A DNA stretch of 64,000 bases, taken from assembly GCA_916613615.1 (NCBI GenBank), contig OU744725.1, forward strand, positions 9,282,708-9,346,707, written 5' to 3'. Within the stretch, counting starts at the first letter, position 1, and each line of letters begins with the position of its first letter. The notes beneath the pieces are model-generated. The model had not been told where the DNA came from and did no database searches. It saw nothing but the letters and a program-made list of their open reading frames with translations. The stretch comes from Steromphala cineraria. Lineage: Eukaryota > Mollusca > Gastropoda > Trochida > Trochidae. Of the stretch, positions 14,421 through 26,890 are shown in pieces. A program made the translations under genes and the position numbers.

Positions 14421-17400
14421 CAAGATATTCATATAGTCAAAGGGAAGTAACTCTGTCGGTTGCACTTTCCTTAGAGTTACATTGAACGAAAACGGGAAAT
14501 ACTTGCCCGGTGTTTCTTTTTAATCATGATCTTGCAAATTTTTAATTTTATTCATATAGATTAAGTTGCGTCAGAAAAGTCGAAAATTACGTGTGATACC
14601 GATATACGAGAAGAATTAAATATCACAGTCTAAGTTTGTTGTTTTTAATATTCTAGTCTTACATTTTTATCTCGGGCCTGAAAAATAATGACCAACGATC
14701 ATGAGGGTTTCACGAAAACACTACAAAGCTCTTTCCTGATGTGTCGAAGACCTGGTCCTTTTATCTGAAAATTTCTCTCTATGTAAACAATTTCTTACTT
14801 TTATTTTATGCCTTTAGAGTATGTAGTCATGGTTTTATCTATAATGACTTGTAGTGTGAGTTTGATCAATAAATAGCAAGCTCATTTAAGCGTCAAGTTA
14901 ATAAACAATATGAAAAACGAACTTCAATAGTAACAATTCCTGAACAATTTATAATATTATTTTCAGAACGTTGTTCTTTAATTAAAAAAGCATGCGGTGT
15001 AGACTTAATCGTTTCCTGCACGTTCTGACATTATTGATAGTAAAGTATAATTTGAACTACGTCTAAACCTTTAATTTCTGGTTCATAAAAATGATTTGCA
15101 CAAGGTACGGCTACGCATGAATAGTGTTTCACACTTTTGAATGGAATTAAAGACGCTCCTTGCTACAATATTGTCTAGGCAATCACGAGTTATCTCCCAT
15201 GTTGCATTCGTCCATTTAAGAAATTCAGTATTATTTCAGTCATCAATATCAGACTGGCATTATATAATTTTCAAACTTAATAAAAGGAAATAACAACTCC
15301 AATCATTGTGGGTTTTTTCAAACCTTCTTTTTGATCAACACGATAAGAGAGTAATGGCCGTAGTCACATTCGATACAGTACAATGGAAAAGAGTTTTTAA
15401 AATTACACCGGATTTCAAATTACTTCCCTAATTATACATTTTTCTTGATAGAATGTCAAGGGACACTAGTATTATGTAAATCAGTGTTTAAAATATTGCC
15501 CGTCAGCCAGTCCTTGAACTGGCTACGTTTTGCCAGGACTGGTTACTTTTTGGTCAGGACTGGTAACTTTTTGGTCAGGACTGGTAACTTTTCAATTTTT
15601 TTCTTAAATTTCCCACAGGCATTGACCAATGAATTTTCAGGACAGGCTAGATTTCAGATCTATGTTATACACTGTGTAAATAGTCTTTTATTTTTAGATT
15701 ACTCTGTGTACATAACATTAGACAAGTAAACGTTTCAGTGCAACTAGTTTACACGAGATATCTCTCATTCTGAATCTCGAAATACGGCCACCTTTGCAGA
15801 TTTTATGAGCGCATGTTTTACAGGTTCTCGCAGTAGTCAAATACGCGTTCTGAAAGAAAGAAATATTCATTTATTATTAACTTACTAATCCCATTGAGTT
15901 TATATTTCGATCATTTCTGTGTGATTAATTCAAAATTTGACGATGCATTTGCGACAATTTAGTTAAACAAGGACTTAGGGGACGACAACATTACAGCTAG
16001 TTTTAATAACTAAATTGCATTTGCGACCATCTAAAATCATTCTACTTCATGTTTAAACTGACAGTTTGTATGACTGAGCCAAGATGACTGACTTAGTTTT
16101 GCTGAAAATTACAATTTTGATTTTTTGCTCAGTATAAAGACAAACACGGTCCCAAAACGTGTTTTTTTTATTTTGACTGTTTATACTTTCACGAAATAAC
16201 TCAAACGCCAGACATTGAAATTAGTTCAGAATTATGCTGTAAAGTAAGATATGGCTTCATATTATCAATCTACATGTATGTTGCAAGAGTATTTTTTTAT
16301 CTAAAGACATAATTTACCATTTGTAAATGATACTTTAAAGTTATATCGCAAATGTCTGAAGAAAGATTGATATAAGTAATTGTATTTGCCTTTGGTGTAT
16401 ACATGTCTGCCTTGCAAATACGACCTCGCGATTATACTCTTAAAAATAAGAATCGTCACAGTTTGTTAAGAAAAAAAAGAAAAAATGCCTATGTGAATAA
16501 AAGATAAGACAGCTACAAAGTTTAAAACTGATAATTTGCATTAGCTACAGCACGTTCACAAAATATTTAAGTTTGGAAAACCTTTTATTCCCCAGAGAAA
16601 GTAGTAAAACTAAAATATAGGTTTTTGTGAATCTTTTTGTCCCTATTTCAAACTATCATATGGAAACATCTCTACGAAAGGCACAGTAGCTTTAAAATGC
16701 TTCAATAGTAGATTATTCGATCAAACAAACTTCTCCTCTAGTTTCCATCCTGCAAAGAAATTATTCTTTCACGTGTTGACACCCTGCTACGTCTATATTT
16801 GAAAGGAGTTAAGACCAATCTAAAGAGTTTGAGTTCCAACGTTACAATTATGAAATTCTGATAATTTTGGTTTCCTTTGTCAACCGGTTTCTGGGGAGAA
16901 GTTACATAGTGCTAAGATAGTTATTTAGGCCAAGACTATTAGAAATGAGGTGGGGAAAATAGAAAAAATAGAAAATAGAAACATATAAAATATAATCCTA
17001 ATATCAGTGGCACAATGTTCTGCAAATTCCAGCTGGTGTTATTTTCAAATTGACAACCATGTCCACAATGGTCGCCAGGGATATGCTGAATTATTGAATA
17101 TTTTTTACATTTGTGTTGTTTATGGCATATCGTTGATAAAATAAAAGCTTGTTTGATAACCCTTTAAAATATGCACTTATTAGTCATGTAGAACATATTT
17201 GTAGTGAATAATTGACCATAATGCTTGCAAAATATAATGTAAAACAAAAACTGTATACAAGCAGAATTAATGTGTTCGCAATTAATCAGTAGGCCTATAG
17301 TCAGAATATAATCATTTCACGCAAATTATTGCATCCGCAGAAACCATTCTCGTAACTTTTGCATGTGGCCTGATTCTGTAGGAGCAAATATCCCATCTCT

Positions 17401-17529
17401 AAAATACTGGACAATCTTCTGTAACCAAACCATTTACCCGCCTGTTACTTGCAATTAAAAAAAAGCTTTAAAGCCTATTACTACATCTTGTGTTATTCAG
17501 ATAGGAAATCAAAAGCACATGTAGTCCAA
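14421..17529. other. Intergenic; only dispersed repeat copy B recognised
   Basis: AT-rich DNA between the SINHCAF promoter side and the LINE fragment. Apart from the repeat at 15489-15690 I see no coding pattern or structured element. Confidence 0.5.
15489..15690 (+). repeat. Dispersed repeat, copy B, with an internal 21-bp tandem
   Basis: GCCCGTCAGCCAGTCCTTGA, then CTGGCTACG, and at the end GGACAGGCTAGATTTCAGAT with ACACTGTGTA. Between 15541 and 15595 the unit GGTAACTTTTTGGTCAGGAC plus T is repeated about 2.4 times, which copy A lacks. Confidence 0.8.
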
Positions 17530-18110
17530 ATGGCAAGAAGAATTTGATGGTGATCTTGATTGTAATTGCATCTTTTTAAAACCATTGAAATTAATATAAG
17601 ACACAACATTAAGATGGTTTCAGCACAGGATACTCCATATAATTGTAACTACAAATATATTCTTAAGAAAATTAAAATTAATGACTGATTTATGTACTTT
17701 CTGTATTGAAGAGCAGGAATCCATTTGTCACTTATTCTGGGATTGTGAATTTGTACAAATACTTTTCTTTCTTGGTTAACTGAAAACTGTGATCGTATCC
17801 ATAACCACAAATTGTCTTTGGAATTGATAATCTTTCGCTGTAAAAAAATATTTTTACTGATGCTGTTTTGATTTATTCATATTATTAGGCAAATACTACT
17901 TGTACAAATGTAAACTAAACCCTTCATTACCAAGTTTTATACTCATTTTAAGAATGAGTTAATATTAAGATACATTATAGAAAAAATGTCTTACTTCTAC
18001 TTGACAATTAATATAATAGTGGTGTGAATGTTCTGTCTGGGTTGGGTTTTTTTACAAAAAAAGCTTCCTTGAAACCCAGGCTGAATACGATTTCATTTAT
18101 GTCTGTCCAC
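17530..18110 (+). pseudogene. Non-LTR retrotransposon (LINE) 3' fragment
   Basis: Broken reading frames on the plus strand recall the C-terminal part of LINE reverse transcriptases. One block reads LKPLKLI and TTLRWFQHRILH-like, then LCTFCIEEQESICHLFWDC. That last block is the zinc-knuckle pattern (Cys, Cys, His, Cys) typical of this end of ORF2. Stops and frameshifts interrupt it. There is no catalytic domain here, so it is an old 5'-truncated copy. It may continue to the A-rich stretches near 18150. Confidence 0.6.
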
Positions 18111-18481
18111 TTTCTGTTGAGTTCTTTATTGTGACAGGGATAAACGAATAAAAAAATTTAAAGTTAAAAAATATATTATCTCTGTGCTGCAATCCCAATC
18201 ACTTGGTAATTACTTTCCTAACTATTACTGTACAGTAAGGTATATTCCGAAGCTGTGGAACTGACAGCTGCAGATGGGAATGATTCAAACTTTAAAGAGA
18301 ATGAAAAGCTGACTATAGACTGATTTGAAATACGTTTTGTATCGATGATTGTCTAGAGATAACGCTGGTTGGTCAGCTGGATAGATTTTCAAGATGAAAG
18401 TTGTCATCTTTGGAATACCATTCAGAAAGAAACGCCCATTGTATGGAAGGTTTGAGCATCTACCAGAACGTTCTTCTTTTC

Positions 18482-19467
18482 TGATTATAGCTTTCCTTGA
18501 TTATAGCTTTTCTTGATTATAGCTTTTCTTGATTATAGCTTTCCTTGATTATAGCTTTTCTTGATTATAGCTTTTCTTGATTATAGCTTTCCTTGATTAT
18601 AGCTTTTCTTGATTATAGCTTTCCTTGATTATAGCTTTCCTTGATCATAGCTTTTCTTGATTATAGCTTTTCTTGATTATAGCTTTTCTTGATTATAGCT
18701 TTCCTTGATTATAGCTTTTCTTGATTATAGCTTTCCTTGATTATAGCTTTTCTTGATTATAGCTTTCCTTGATTATAGCTTTCCTTGATTATAGCTTTTC
18801 TTGATTATAGCTTTCCTTGATTATAGCTTTCCTTGATCATAGCTTTTCTTGATTATAGCTTTTCTTGATTATAGCTTTCCTTGATTATAGCTTTTCTTGA
18901 TTATAGCTTTCCTTGATTATAGCTTTCCTTGATTATAGCTTTCCTTGATTATAGCTTTCCTTGATCATAGCTTTTCTTGATTATAGCTTTTCTTGATTAT
19001 AGCTTTCCTTGATTATAGCTTTCCTTGATTATAGCTTTCCTTGATCATAGCTTTTCTTGATTATAGCTTTTCTTGATTATAGCTTTTCTTGATTATAGCT
19101 TTCCTTGATTATAGCTTTTCTTGATTATAGCTTTCCTTGATTATAGCTTTCCTTGATTATAGCTTTCCTTGATTATAGCTTTTCTTGATTATAGCTTTCC
19201 TTGATTATAGCTTTTCTTGATTATAGCTTTCCTTGATTATAGCTTTTCTTGATTATAGCTTTCCTTGATTATAGCTTTCCTTGATTATAGCTTTTCTTGA
19301 TTATAGCTTTTCTTGATTATAGCTTTCCTTGATCATAGCTTTTCTTGATTATAGCTTTTCTTGATTATAGCTTTTCTTGATTATAGCTTTCCTTGATTAT
19401 AGCTTTCCTTGATTATAGCTTTTCTTGATTATAGCTTTCCTTGATTATAGCTTTTCTTGATTATAGC
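18482..19467. repeat. 16-bp tandem satellite, about 61 copies
   Basis: The unit TTGATTATAGCTTTCC alternates with TTGATTATAGCTTTTC. The array is almost free of length changes, so variation is nearly limited to one C/T position plus a rare GATCAT form of GATTAT, seen five times. The order of C and T units is irregular. Each GATCAT unit is a T-type unit, follows a C-type unit and is followed by another T-type unit, which points to segmental spread of blocks. There are no spacers, so it is not a CRISPR. The array ends sharply at 19467. Confidence 0.97.
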
Positions 19468-20475
19468 GACATGAAACTGTTACACCTCGAAACTGCATTA
19501 GCAATCACTGGATGTTGCTTTGTCTCCATACAACATATATCATTTTATGCAGCAACCATCATCACCAGATCCGAGTACTTCAACCGGTACTTCTTCCTAT
19601 TGGGCAATATCCATTGCAGTTGTTACAATCAACCAGTCCCTTCCAGGCCTGTATCCGCACTCATTGCTTTTTATTTGAGTGATTAATCTTTAATTGTGCC
19701 ATAACAAAGAAAGGCGGTCCATAAATGCAATTGTTTTCATTTCAGGATTGCAAGGAATCTCTAAAATTGTTTTGAACAACATAAATCTTCCAATCTGCTT
19801 CTTTCCGTTTCCAATCAATCCTGAGACATTACTTAATTCTAACACAAAAGTCAAACGGTGATTTCATTTAACTTCGTGGTTCATCAAATGTGACAGAGAA
19901 AATGCCAAAGATCAATTGTTGTTTAAAACCAAGGGTGGAGTAGATGGTGCCAGACATGGAAGGATCTTGATTTACAAAAGGAAAATGGTATTTACTCCTA
20001 TACTGATTACCACCAAGGATTGCCTACTGCACAATGCCACTCAGAGATGAATTGGGACTCTCAAACTTGCTAACCAAATACTAGTCTTTTTTACATTGGA
20101 ACATAGAAGGCTCATGGAGGGTCCAATCTTGATGGATTTAACCTATGTACCATCTGGGTACTGTCTTGGTTTTTGGGGAGAAAAGTTAATGCAAAAATTT
20201 CAAAAAGATAATTATGATTAAAGTAATCACTGTATGTTAGATAACTAAGCATTTTCGAAAAACTGTCATCTGATGTATTGCATGAAATGATCATCAGCAA
20301 AATTGGAACTTTTCAAGTACCTTGGTCTGATGGATTCGCATCAAAACGTCTTGAATCGTAAGCAGGTTTTCTTCAGTCGTGTATTGAGTTGGGGTGGTCG
20401 TTTGTGGCAACTGACTTGATGGTAGATTTGTTAGTTCACCCGTCCCAAAACAATAGATTTCAGTTTCAATCCAAT
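19468..20475. other. Spacer between the satellite and the Penelope-like remnant
   Basis: An 81-codon open frame starting inside the satellite (19441-19686) runs into unique sequence but has no recognisable match. The remainder holds no supported feature; parts may belong to the Penelope-like insertion. Confidence 0.4.
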
Positions 20476-20556
20476 GACTTCTTTGAGAGGCATTTTAGAA
20501 ACTGGTTGAGGAAGAAGAACAAGTTGTAATGGATAGTCAACTTCTATATTGCATGG
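20476..20556. repeat. Dispersed repeat shared with 26786-26864
   Basis: About 80 bases, from TTCTTTGAGAGGCATTT to TATTGCATGG, recur at 26786-26864 with roughly 80 percent identity. Both copies end in the ACTTCTTTATTGCATGG type of sequence that flanks Penelope-like elements. They are probably terminal sequences of the same element family. Confidence 0.6.
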
Positions 20557-20639
20557 TTTTAATTGCAAGGTACTTTTATCTTTTTTGTACTGCAGGGTTT
20601 TAATTGCAAGGTACTTTTATCTTTTTTGTACTGCAGGGT
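20554..20639. repeat. Direct duplication of a 43-bp unit
   Basis: The unit that begins GGTTTTAATTGCAAGGTACT and ends TTTGTACTGCAG occurs twice, back to back, almost without differences. It lies at the 3' side of the Penelope-like remnant, so it is probably a recent replication-slip or element-end duplication. Confidence 0.85.
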
Positions 20640-21645
20640 TAAGTCTGTTGAAGACATGGCGTAGATGGTGTAACTCGTTGTGGTGGTGGAACAGATGTTC
20701 TGCCAGTGAGAGTAGAGATGATGCCTTTCTTAACTTGCAGGGGGTGGTTGGAGTGAAGTGAAGGTACTGGTCGGTATGGGTTGGCTTCCTGTAGACGCTA
20801 GTGGTGAGTATGTTGTTGTCTTTGTGGACGAGGAATGTCAATTCCTGTTCCACTTCTCTACTTCCATGTTGAATTTCATGCAAGAGTGTTTTGCCTTAAG
20901 ATGGCAAAGGTGATGGTTGGGGTGGTCGTTGGGATTGATGATTACGAAGGTGTCGTCTTCTTTACGGTACTATTTGTTTGGTTTGATTGGGGAGGTCAGG
21001 AGGGCTTTTTCTTCTAGATGGGTCATGTAGATTTCAGTGATGATTAGGGAGATTTGGGAACCCATTGGGAGGCCATGGGTTTGTTGTTGAACTGATGCAG
21101 GAGTCGATGAGGCGGAAGATGCTGTCTACAGTGATATGGGTATCTAGTTGGGGATGGATATTTGTTACTCTTCTTCTGATGACCTCAAGGGCTTCTCTGG
21201 GGACATTGGTGAACAGGTCAACCACATCGTAGCTAATAAAGCTTCCTGGAAGGTTTATGGCGTTGATCTTGGAGCAGAAGGCGGCGAATTCGGAGATAAA
21301 GGATTTGGCTGAGGGAAGTGCTGGGCGGTATTGTAGTTGACAGTGGTTGTGGGGCAGACTAACAGGCAGGCTTTGACTGGATCTTTGTGGACTAATAGTT
21401 TCTGTGATGGGAAACTGCCAGCTGCTTGTGGAGTGTTCTTTCAGGAGGGCTTTGTGGCCTCATTTGAAGGCGGTTGGTGGGATCTTTCTTCAGATGATTG
21501 TAGGTTGATGGATCGTTGAGGATGTTGTCCTTCAGGGTGGTGAAGGCGGTTGTGTCCATGATGACATCAGCTCTTTCTTTGTCAGCTGGGGCGATGACGA
21601 TGACCAGATCAGAGCGCAGTATTTTTAGAGTTAGCCTCTCTAAAT
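20617..21645 (-). pseudogene. Penelope-like element, decayed reverse transcriptase
   Basis: Read leftwards, the blocks match Penelope-like reverse transcriptases in order. First is an N-terminal part with PADKERADVIMD, LNDPSTYNHLKKDPTNRLQ (near 21.62-21.45 kb). Then come DVVDLFTNVPREALEVIRRR (the catalytic A region, near 21.2 kb), GFPISPIITEIYM (B), EDDTFVI (the DD of motif C, near 20.95 kb), and FLVHKDNNILTTSVYRKPTH with TDQYLHF (near 20.8 kb). Several frameshifts, at least one stop and an internal gap disable it. I saw no GIY-YIG endonuclease, so the 3' part is missing or too decayed. Confidence 0.8.
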
Positions 21646-21806
21646 TGAATAAGTTATCTTGTTTATTTACATGGAAGCTTTTCTTTTCTAAGATGTTTGC
21701 TATCTAATGTTTTAAATAGTCAACTCTACCACCAGGGGCAAGTTGCTGCAGACCTTTTTCTATGTTGGCAACGCAGATGGTGTTGTTCTGGCGGGTGGAG
21801 GGTGTG

Positions 21807-24800
21807 ATATCCTGTGATAAGAGACATAACAAACACATTAGTCACAAGTGGGCTTTTGCGTTTATATAAATGATATAAGACACTATAATATTATCGTGTT
21901 GAAAGTCAACAGTAAAGTGGAAGTGAACTTAAAGAATATTCATAAATAAAAGTGAAGAGTTTGTGAAGTGTCAGAAAATTAAATTTCAAAGTGACCTGAG
22001 AAAACGAACATGCCTGCGCCCATGATTGGAACGATGAGTGAATACTCGCCCGGTAAGGAAGATTGGCCAAGCTATCAGAAACATTTAGAAATATGGATGA
22101 AGGCAACTGAAGTAAAGAAAGAAGATAGAGCTACGATTTTCCTTGCTACAGTTTGCCCAACTGCTTTCGAAATGCTAATCTCGTTTTTGCTCCTGATGAC
22201 ATCAGCCATGTAACATAATTATGAAGTTTTGACAGATGAACTTTCAAAATACTACAAGCCCGTGAGAAACGTAATTTGGGAACGTCAAATGTTTACAGAA
22301 CGCAAACAAAATGTAGGGGAGCCCGAAATGATTTTCATGCTTGAACTGAAGCGACTTAGTAAACACTGTGAATTTGGAATGACTTTACAAGATCCTTTAC
22401 GGGACAGCTTTATAGGTGGTGTTAGGGAGTGGCCTTGCACAGAAAGTTATTGTCTGAGAAAAACTTGACATTTGAGAAAGCTTGTGAAATAGCAATCGCA
22501 ATGGAAGTTACAGAGAAACATGTTTTAGCATTTACGTCTGATTCATGTGAACATTCTGGCAATGTCAATCAGATGTACTAAAACAAATCATCACCCTGGC
22601 GACTGTTATTTCAGAAAGAAAACATGCCTCAACTGTGGAAAAGTAGGTCACATTGTGAAAGCCTGTCAAGACAAAAAACAAGTTTACAGGGAAAAGTTTG
22701 GAAGTAAAGGTAGAGGAAAAGCCCATCTTGTAGCTGAAGAAAGTGGTGAAGAAAGTGATGAAGAAGAAGAATATGACAGATTGTTGGCCATTTATTCAAC
22801 ACAAGGGCGAAAGGAAAATGGACATAAGGTACCATTACAGATAGGGGGAAATAGTGTGTAATTCTTCTTGGATATTGCTGCAAGTCAGTCAGTGATAGGC
22901 GAGAAAATTTTCAAGATACATTTATCAAAACTGAAACTGAAACCAACTAAAGTTTCTTTGTTGGATTATTCTGACAATATCATTCCTTTATTGGGTGAAG
23001 TTATTGTCAACGTCATGTTAGAGGATAGAGAGTACAGTCTACCTCTTGTTGTGGCAGAAGGGAGAAGAGTGCCATTGTTTGGATTTCACAAGTACAGTTG
23101 AATTGGGGTAAACTATGTGCCATTTCAGAGAAGTCACTCAGTGATGAATTGAAGAAATCATATCCTTCAGTGTTCGAAGGTAAAGGGGTCATAAAGACAT
23201 TCAAATCTGACGTCAAAGTTCAACTAAATGTTAACCCAAAATTCTGCAAGTCACCTCCAGTACCATATGCATTGAGGGAAGCTGTCGAAACAGAACTTGA
23301 TCGATTGGAGAAAGAAGGTATCATACACAAAGTGGAGAAAGCTGACTGGGCAACACCGATTGTCGTCGTGCCGAAAGCCAACAAACGTGTACGGCTGTAT
23401 GGAGATTTCAAGGTGACTCTTAATCCGGTCTTGGAAGAAATCATCTACCCTTTACCTACAGCAGAAGATCTATTTGCAAAGATGGGAGAAGCAACATTGT
23501 TCTCAAATTAGGATTTGTCAAGTGCATACCTCCAACTGCAATTGACAGACAGATCAAAGCCGCTGCTGGTGATCAACACTCACAAGGGACTTTTTGAATT
23601 GCAGAGACTATGTTTTGATATATCAACAGCGCCATCCATTTTTCAGTCAGTCATGGACCAAGTTCTCCAAGGAATCCCTCACATGGAATGTCTACTCGAC
23701 AACATACTCATTGATACAGTGAAAGAGAAACAACATGATGACATCCTTCATCAGGTACTCAAGCGCCTAGACTCTTATTGAATCAAGGTAAACTTAGACA
23801 AGTGCAAGTGCAAGGTTCACAGTGTCGACTACCCAGGGCATCACTTTGACAGGAATGGTCTACATCCAATGAAAGAAAAGATACAAGCTATCACAGAGGC
23901 ACCTATAGTTCAAAGAATATCACAGAGTTGAGAGCTTTCTTAGGAATGCTCAACCACTACAGTCGGTTTCTAGGGAATATGTCTACCCTGTTGGCACCAC
24001 TGTATCATCTGCTGAAGGCAGATACAGATTGGAGTTGGACGGCAGAACAAGAAACTGTTTTCCAATAATGCAAGACATTGTTGTCTAGTGAGAGTGCTAG
24101 TGCACTATGACATGAACAAACCCCTGATACTAGCTTGTGATGCATCCGCATACGGAGTTGGATGCGTACTGTCGCATCAAATGGATGATGGATTAGAAAG
24201 ACTGATAGCCTATGCATCAAGAACACTGAACAGCTTGAAAAGGAAGCTTTAGCTATCGTGTACGGAATCAAGAAGTTCCACCAGTACATATATGGCCGGA
24301 AATTCACATTGATCACAGACGACAAGCAATAAGACAATGCAGCCAGATTACAACGTTGGGCGTTAATCCTAATGGCTCATACCTATGAGATCCGGTACAG
24401 AAGATCGGAAGATCATGAAAACACTGATGGACGCTCAAGGTTGCCAGGTAAAGATGACCTAGAAACCATTGAAGGCCAGGTCAACTATTTCACCAATGTG
24501 GATAATCTACCTGTTACAGCCAATGAAGAAAAGCAACCAGGAAGGATCCAGTACTATCAAGAGTCTTGGATCATACATTACGAGGATGGCCGAACTATGT
24601 TACAGATGAAGGTCTCAAACCATATTTCAAGAGACGACGTGAAATCTCACTCGACCAAGATTGCACCTAAAAATGAGAGTGGTGATACTGGCAGTACTAC
24701 AGGATAATGTACTCCAAGAGTTACATGCTGACCATCCAGGAATGGTAAAATGAAGGCCAGAGCTAGAAGGTATAAAGATGACAGTGAAGAGTTGCAACTA

Positions 24801-25327
24801 CACAGCGAGATCTACCAACAGCCCCACTGCAACCATGGAGTTACCAACAGAGAGTCTGGGAGAGTTTCGCAGAATACAAGGGACATAACTACTTTGTACT
24901 GATTGACTGCAGTTCAAAGTGGATGGAAGTCAAGGAAATGAAGTCCACAACAGCGGAAAAGACAGTTGAGACTCTCAGAACAATATTTTCAAGCTACGGC
25001 TTACCAGAAGAATAAGTGTCTGATAATGGGCCACAATTCACAGCTGAAGTGTTTGAGACATTCTTAGCCCAGAATGGAGTGAAACATTCCCTCACACCAC
25101 CATACCACCCAGCATCAAACGGCGCAGCTGAGCGATCGGTTCAAATAATCAAAGCCGCACTGATGATGTGGATTATCTTTGTTGCTTCATCAAGACAGCG
25201 GTATTTCTTCTCTAAATTACTTAGTTTATTGATGCATGTGATTGCCACGTCTCCATGTACACAGCGTATAACTTCTTTGAGTCATTTTAGAAGCTGGTTG
25301 TACAATGATGTAGTTGCAGTAGACTAA
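21807..25327 (+). pseudogene. Decayed Ty3/Gypsy LTR retrotransposon (internal region)
   Basis: Gag and pol pieces follow in the expected order, broken by many stops and frameshifts. These are a gag-like segment (22010-22470), a zinc knuckle CLNCGKVGHIVKAC (22630-22665), a protease remnant with DIAAS in place of the usual DTGAS (22868-23100), a reverse transcriptase (23098-23780), a connection region with LRAFLGMLNHYSRFL (near 23935), an RNase H part with LACDASAYGVGC (near 24130), and an integrase core with DNGPQFT and NGAAERS (24850-25170). The reverse-transcriptase YLDD box reads LLDN, and the protease lacks its Gly, so at least two catalytic sites are lost. A TGTGATATCC stretch at 21807 may be the start of the 5' LTR, with TATATAAA nearby. 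I saw no clear 3' LTR. It cannot be active. Confidence 0.85.
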
Positions 25328-25930
25328 CATGAAGAAGCCAGATGGACAAAGTGAGTTACTGATGACTTGATTTAATACCTGACATATCCATACGGCTTTT
25401 GTATGGACCGGTATTGGTGGAACTTGAGGTCATTGGTAGGGTTAATTGTTCAAACGATGTTCTCTCCTACATTAGAGTTTTGGGATCTACAAAAACGCAT
25501 AACAAACTTAAAACATTATGCCAATCGTAGGATCACTTGTGGTGTGGTGGATGTTTCCCTTATGTCCTAAAGCTGGACTTAGTGAACCCCATGGACAAGA
25601 GACATTTACAGGTGCTCGTTATATCAAGGATGTGCCAAATCCAGTTGCTATTCTGGGCCACTCTTCGTAGATGAAAATTCCCGTCCCCATCGTTCTCGGG
25701 CTGCCATATGGCATATGGGTAACAATGGTGTATACAGATCTCATGACAAGCAATATCTCCTAAGTTATACCCCATTGACCATGTCTGTGACCAAATTAGT
25801 TGGCTAAAGAAACACTTCTCAACCAAACCCAAGGGAATAGGAGGAAGCATTTGATGATAAGTTGCAGCAAATCCCAATAGAACGATTCCGGAAGCTTGTG
25901 GGGGTTTTGTCGAGAAAGGAACTTCGCACG
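25328..25930. other. No recognised gene; probable element remnant
   Basis: This stretch lies between the Gypsy integrase and a Tc1 fragment. A 105-codon open frame on the minus strand (25560-25877) resembles nothing I recognise. The position suggests the 3' part of the Gypsy element or another insertion, but no LTR or terminal repeat is visible. Confidence 0.4.
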
Positions 25931-26170
25931 CTATGCAGATTGTATAGAATCTATTCGAAATGTTCTAATGGGAAAATGTATCAAGTCAATAAAAATCTGG
26001 ATTTCCGTTACTGGAAGGTTGTTCCATTCTTCCACTAGGGCAGGTCTGATCCTTTGGGGAGTTCTGGGTTGAATCTGACGGCTTGAAATGACGACCTGCA
26101 GCATCTTCCAAATATGTGAAATGGGGTTCAGGTCCAGGAACAACGCTGGTCAATCCATACAAATAATGAT
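25931..26170 (-). pseudogene. Tc1-type transposase fragment (C-terminal part)
   Basis: Read leftwards, the frame gives MDWPALFLDLNPISHIWKML, then RPALVEEWNNLP and further degenerate sequence. This is the C-terminal signature of Tc1 transposases (usually PDLNPIEHLWD, then ALVEEWNNIP). The third catalytic acid has become Ser in NPISH, and the N-terminal two thirds are absent. It is diverged from the nearly intact Tc1 copy at 60770-62293, so it belongs to an older family. Confidence 0.75.
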
Positions 26171-26785
26171 TCCTGTTCAAGAAACATTTAAACAACCCGT
26201 GCCCGGTGAGGACGGGCGTTATTTAGTAAACAATACTATGGTTCTTACCATATTGTGAGTAGTATATAATGGCAACTGCATAGATTCATTATCCGGGTCC
26301 CTGTAACTACTTTATATAAACACTTTCATTTTATAACTGAACAACAACACTTATGCAGATTTAAGAATAACTATTATTTGTCAACTTATATAGCATCCAA
26401 CGCCAGGTAATGAATATGATGCAAGTAAATCGCTCAACAAATCCTTTTCTTTTTGTATCACTTTCTTGAAAGGTTCATCTCAATATGTATCTAACAATTC
26501 TGATACATTAACAGTCAGTCAATCATTCTTTTTAAGAACATCTGGATGCTAGTGTCTGTTCCTGATCATAGTTCTCTACAGTCCATTCAACGATTTTTGT
26601 GTGAAACAATACAAATATTGGCCGGTCTTTATAAATAATGTGTAAAGATACATATTCAAAGCGAAACCTGCCTTCCCAGTGAAATAGCATGGGTTATTTT
26701 TTCTGTGTGTGTTTAGAAAATACAATCAAACAACGTGGAGTAGGCCTACTAAATACAAGCAGCTTTAAACGAACAGTTATCTTCT
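26171..26785. other. AT-rich spacer, nothing recognised
   Basis: Between the Tc1 fragment and the second Penelope-associated repeat copy I see no coding pattern, terminal repeat or tandem array. Confidence 0.5.
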
Positions 26786-26890
26786 TCTTTGAGAGGCATT
26801 TCAGACGCAGGTTTGATGAAGAAGAACAAGTTCTTATTGATAATGAACTTCTTTATTGCATGGAATGCGACGTTTCGGTGTAGATACTAA
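26786..26890. repeat. Second copy of the Penelope-associated repeat, with a GACGTTTCGG motif
   Basis: The sequence matches 20476-20556 and then continues into GCGACGTTTCGGTGTAGATA. On the minus strand this reads CCGAAACGTCGC. GAAACGTC is the 3' core of hammerhead ribozymes found in the terminal repeats of Penelope-like elements. No clear CTGATGA core lies at the expected place on the minus strand, so any ribozyme here is decayed. Confidence 0.55.

Noticed and set aside
18482..19467. CRISPR-like array
   Set aside because: The 16-bp units are directly adjacent without spacers, and the host is an animal; it is a satellite.
26689..26883. 64-codon open frame over the Penelope-associated repeat
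   Set aside because: Its related copy at 20.5 kb has a stop and gaps in the corresponding frame, so coding is unlikely.
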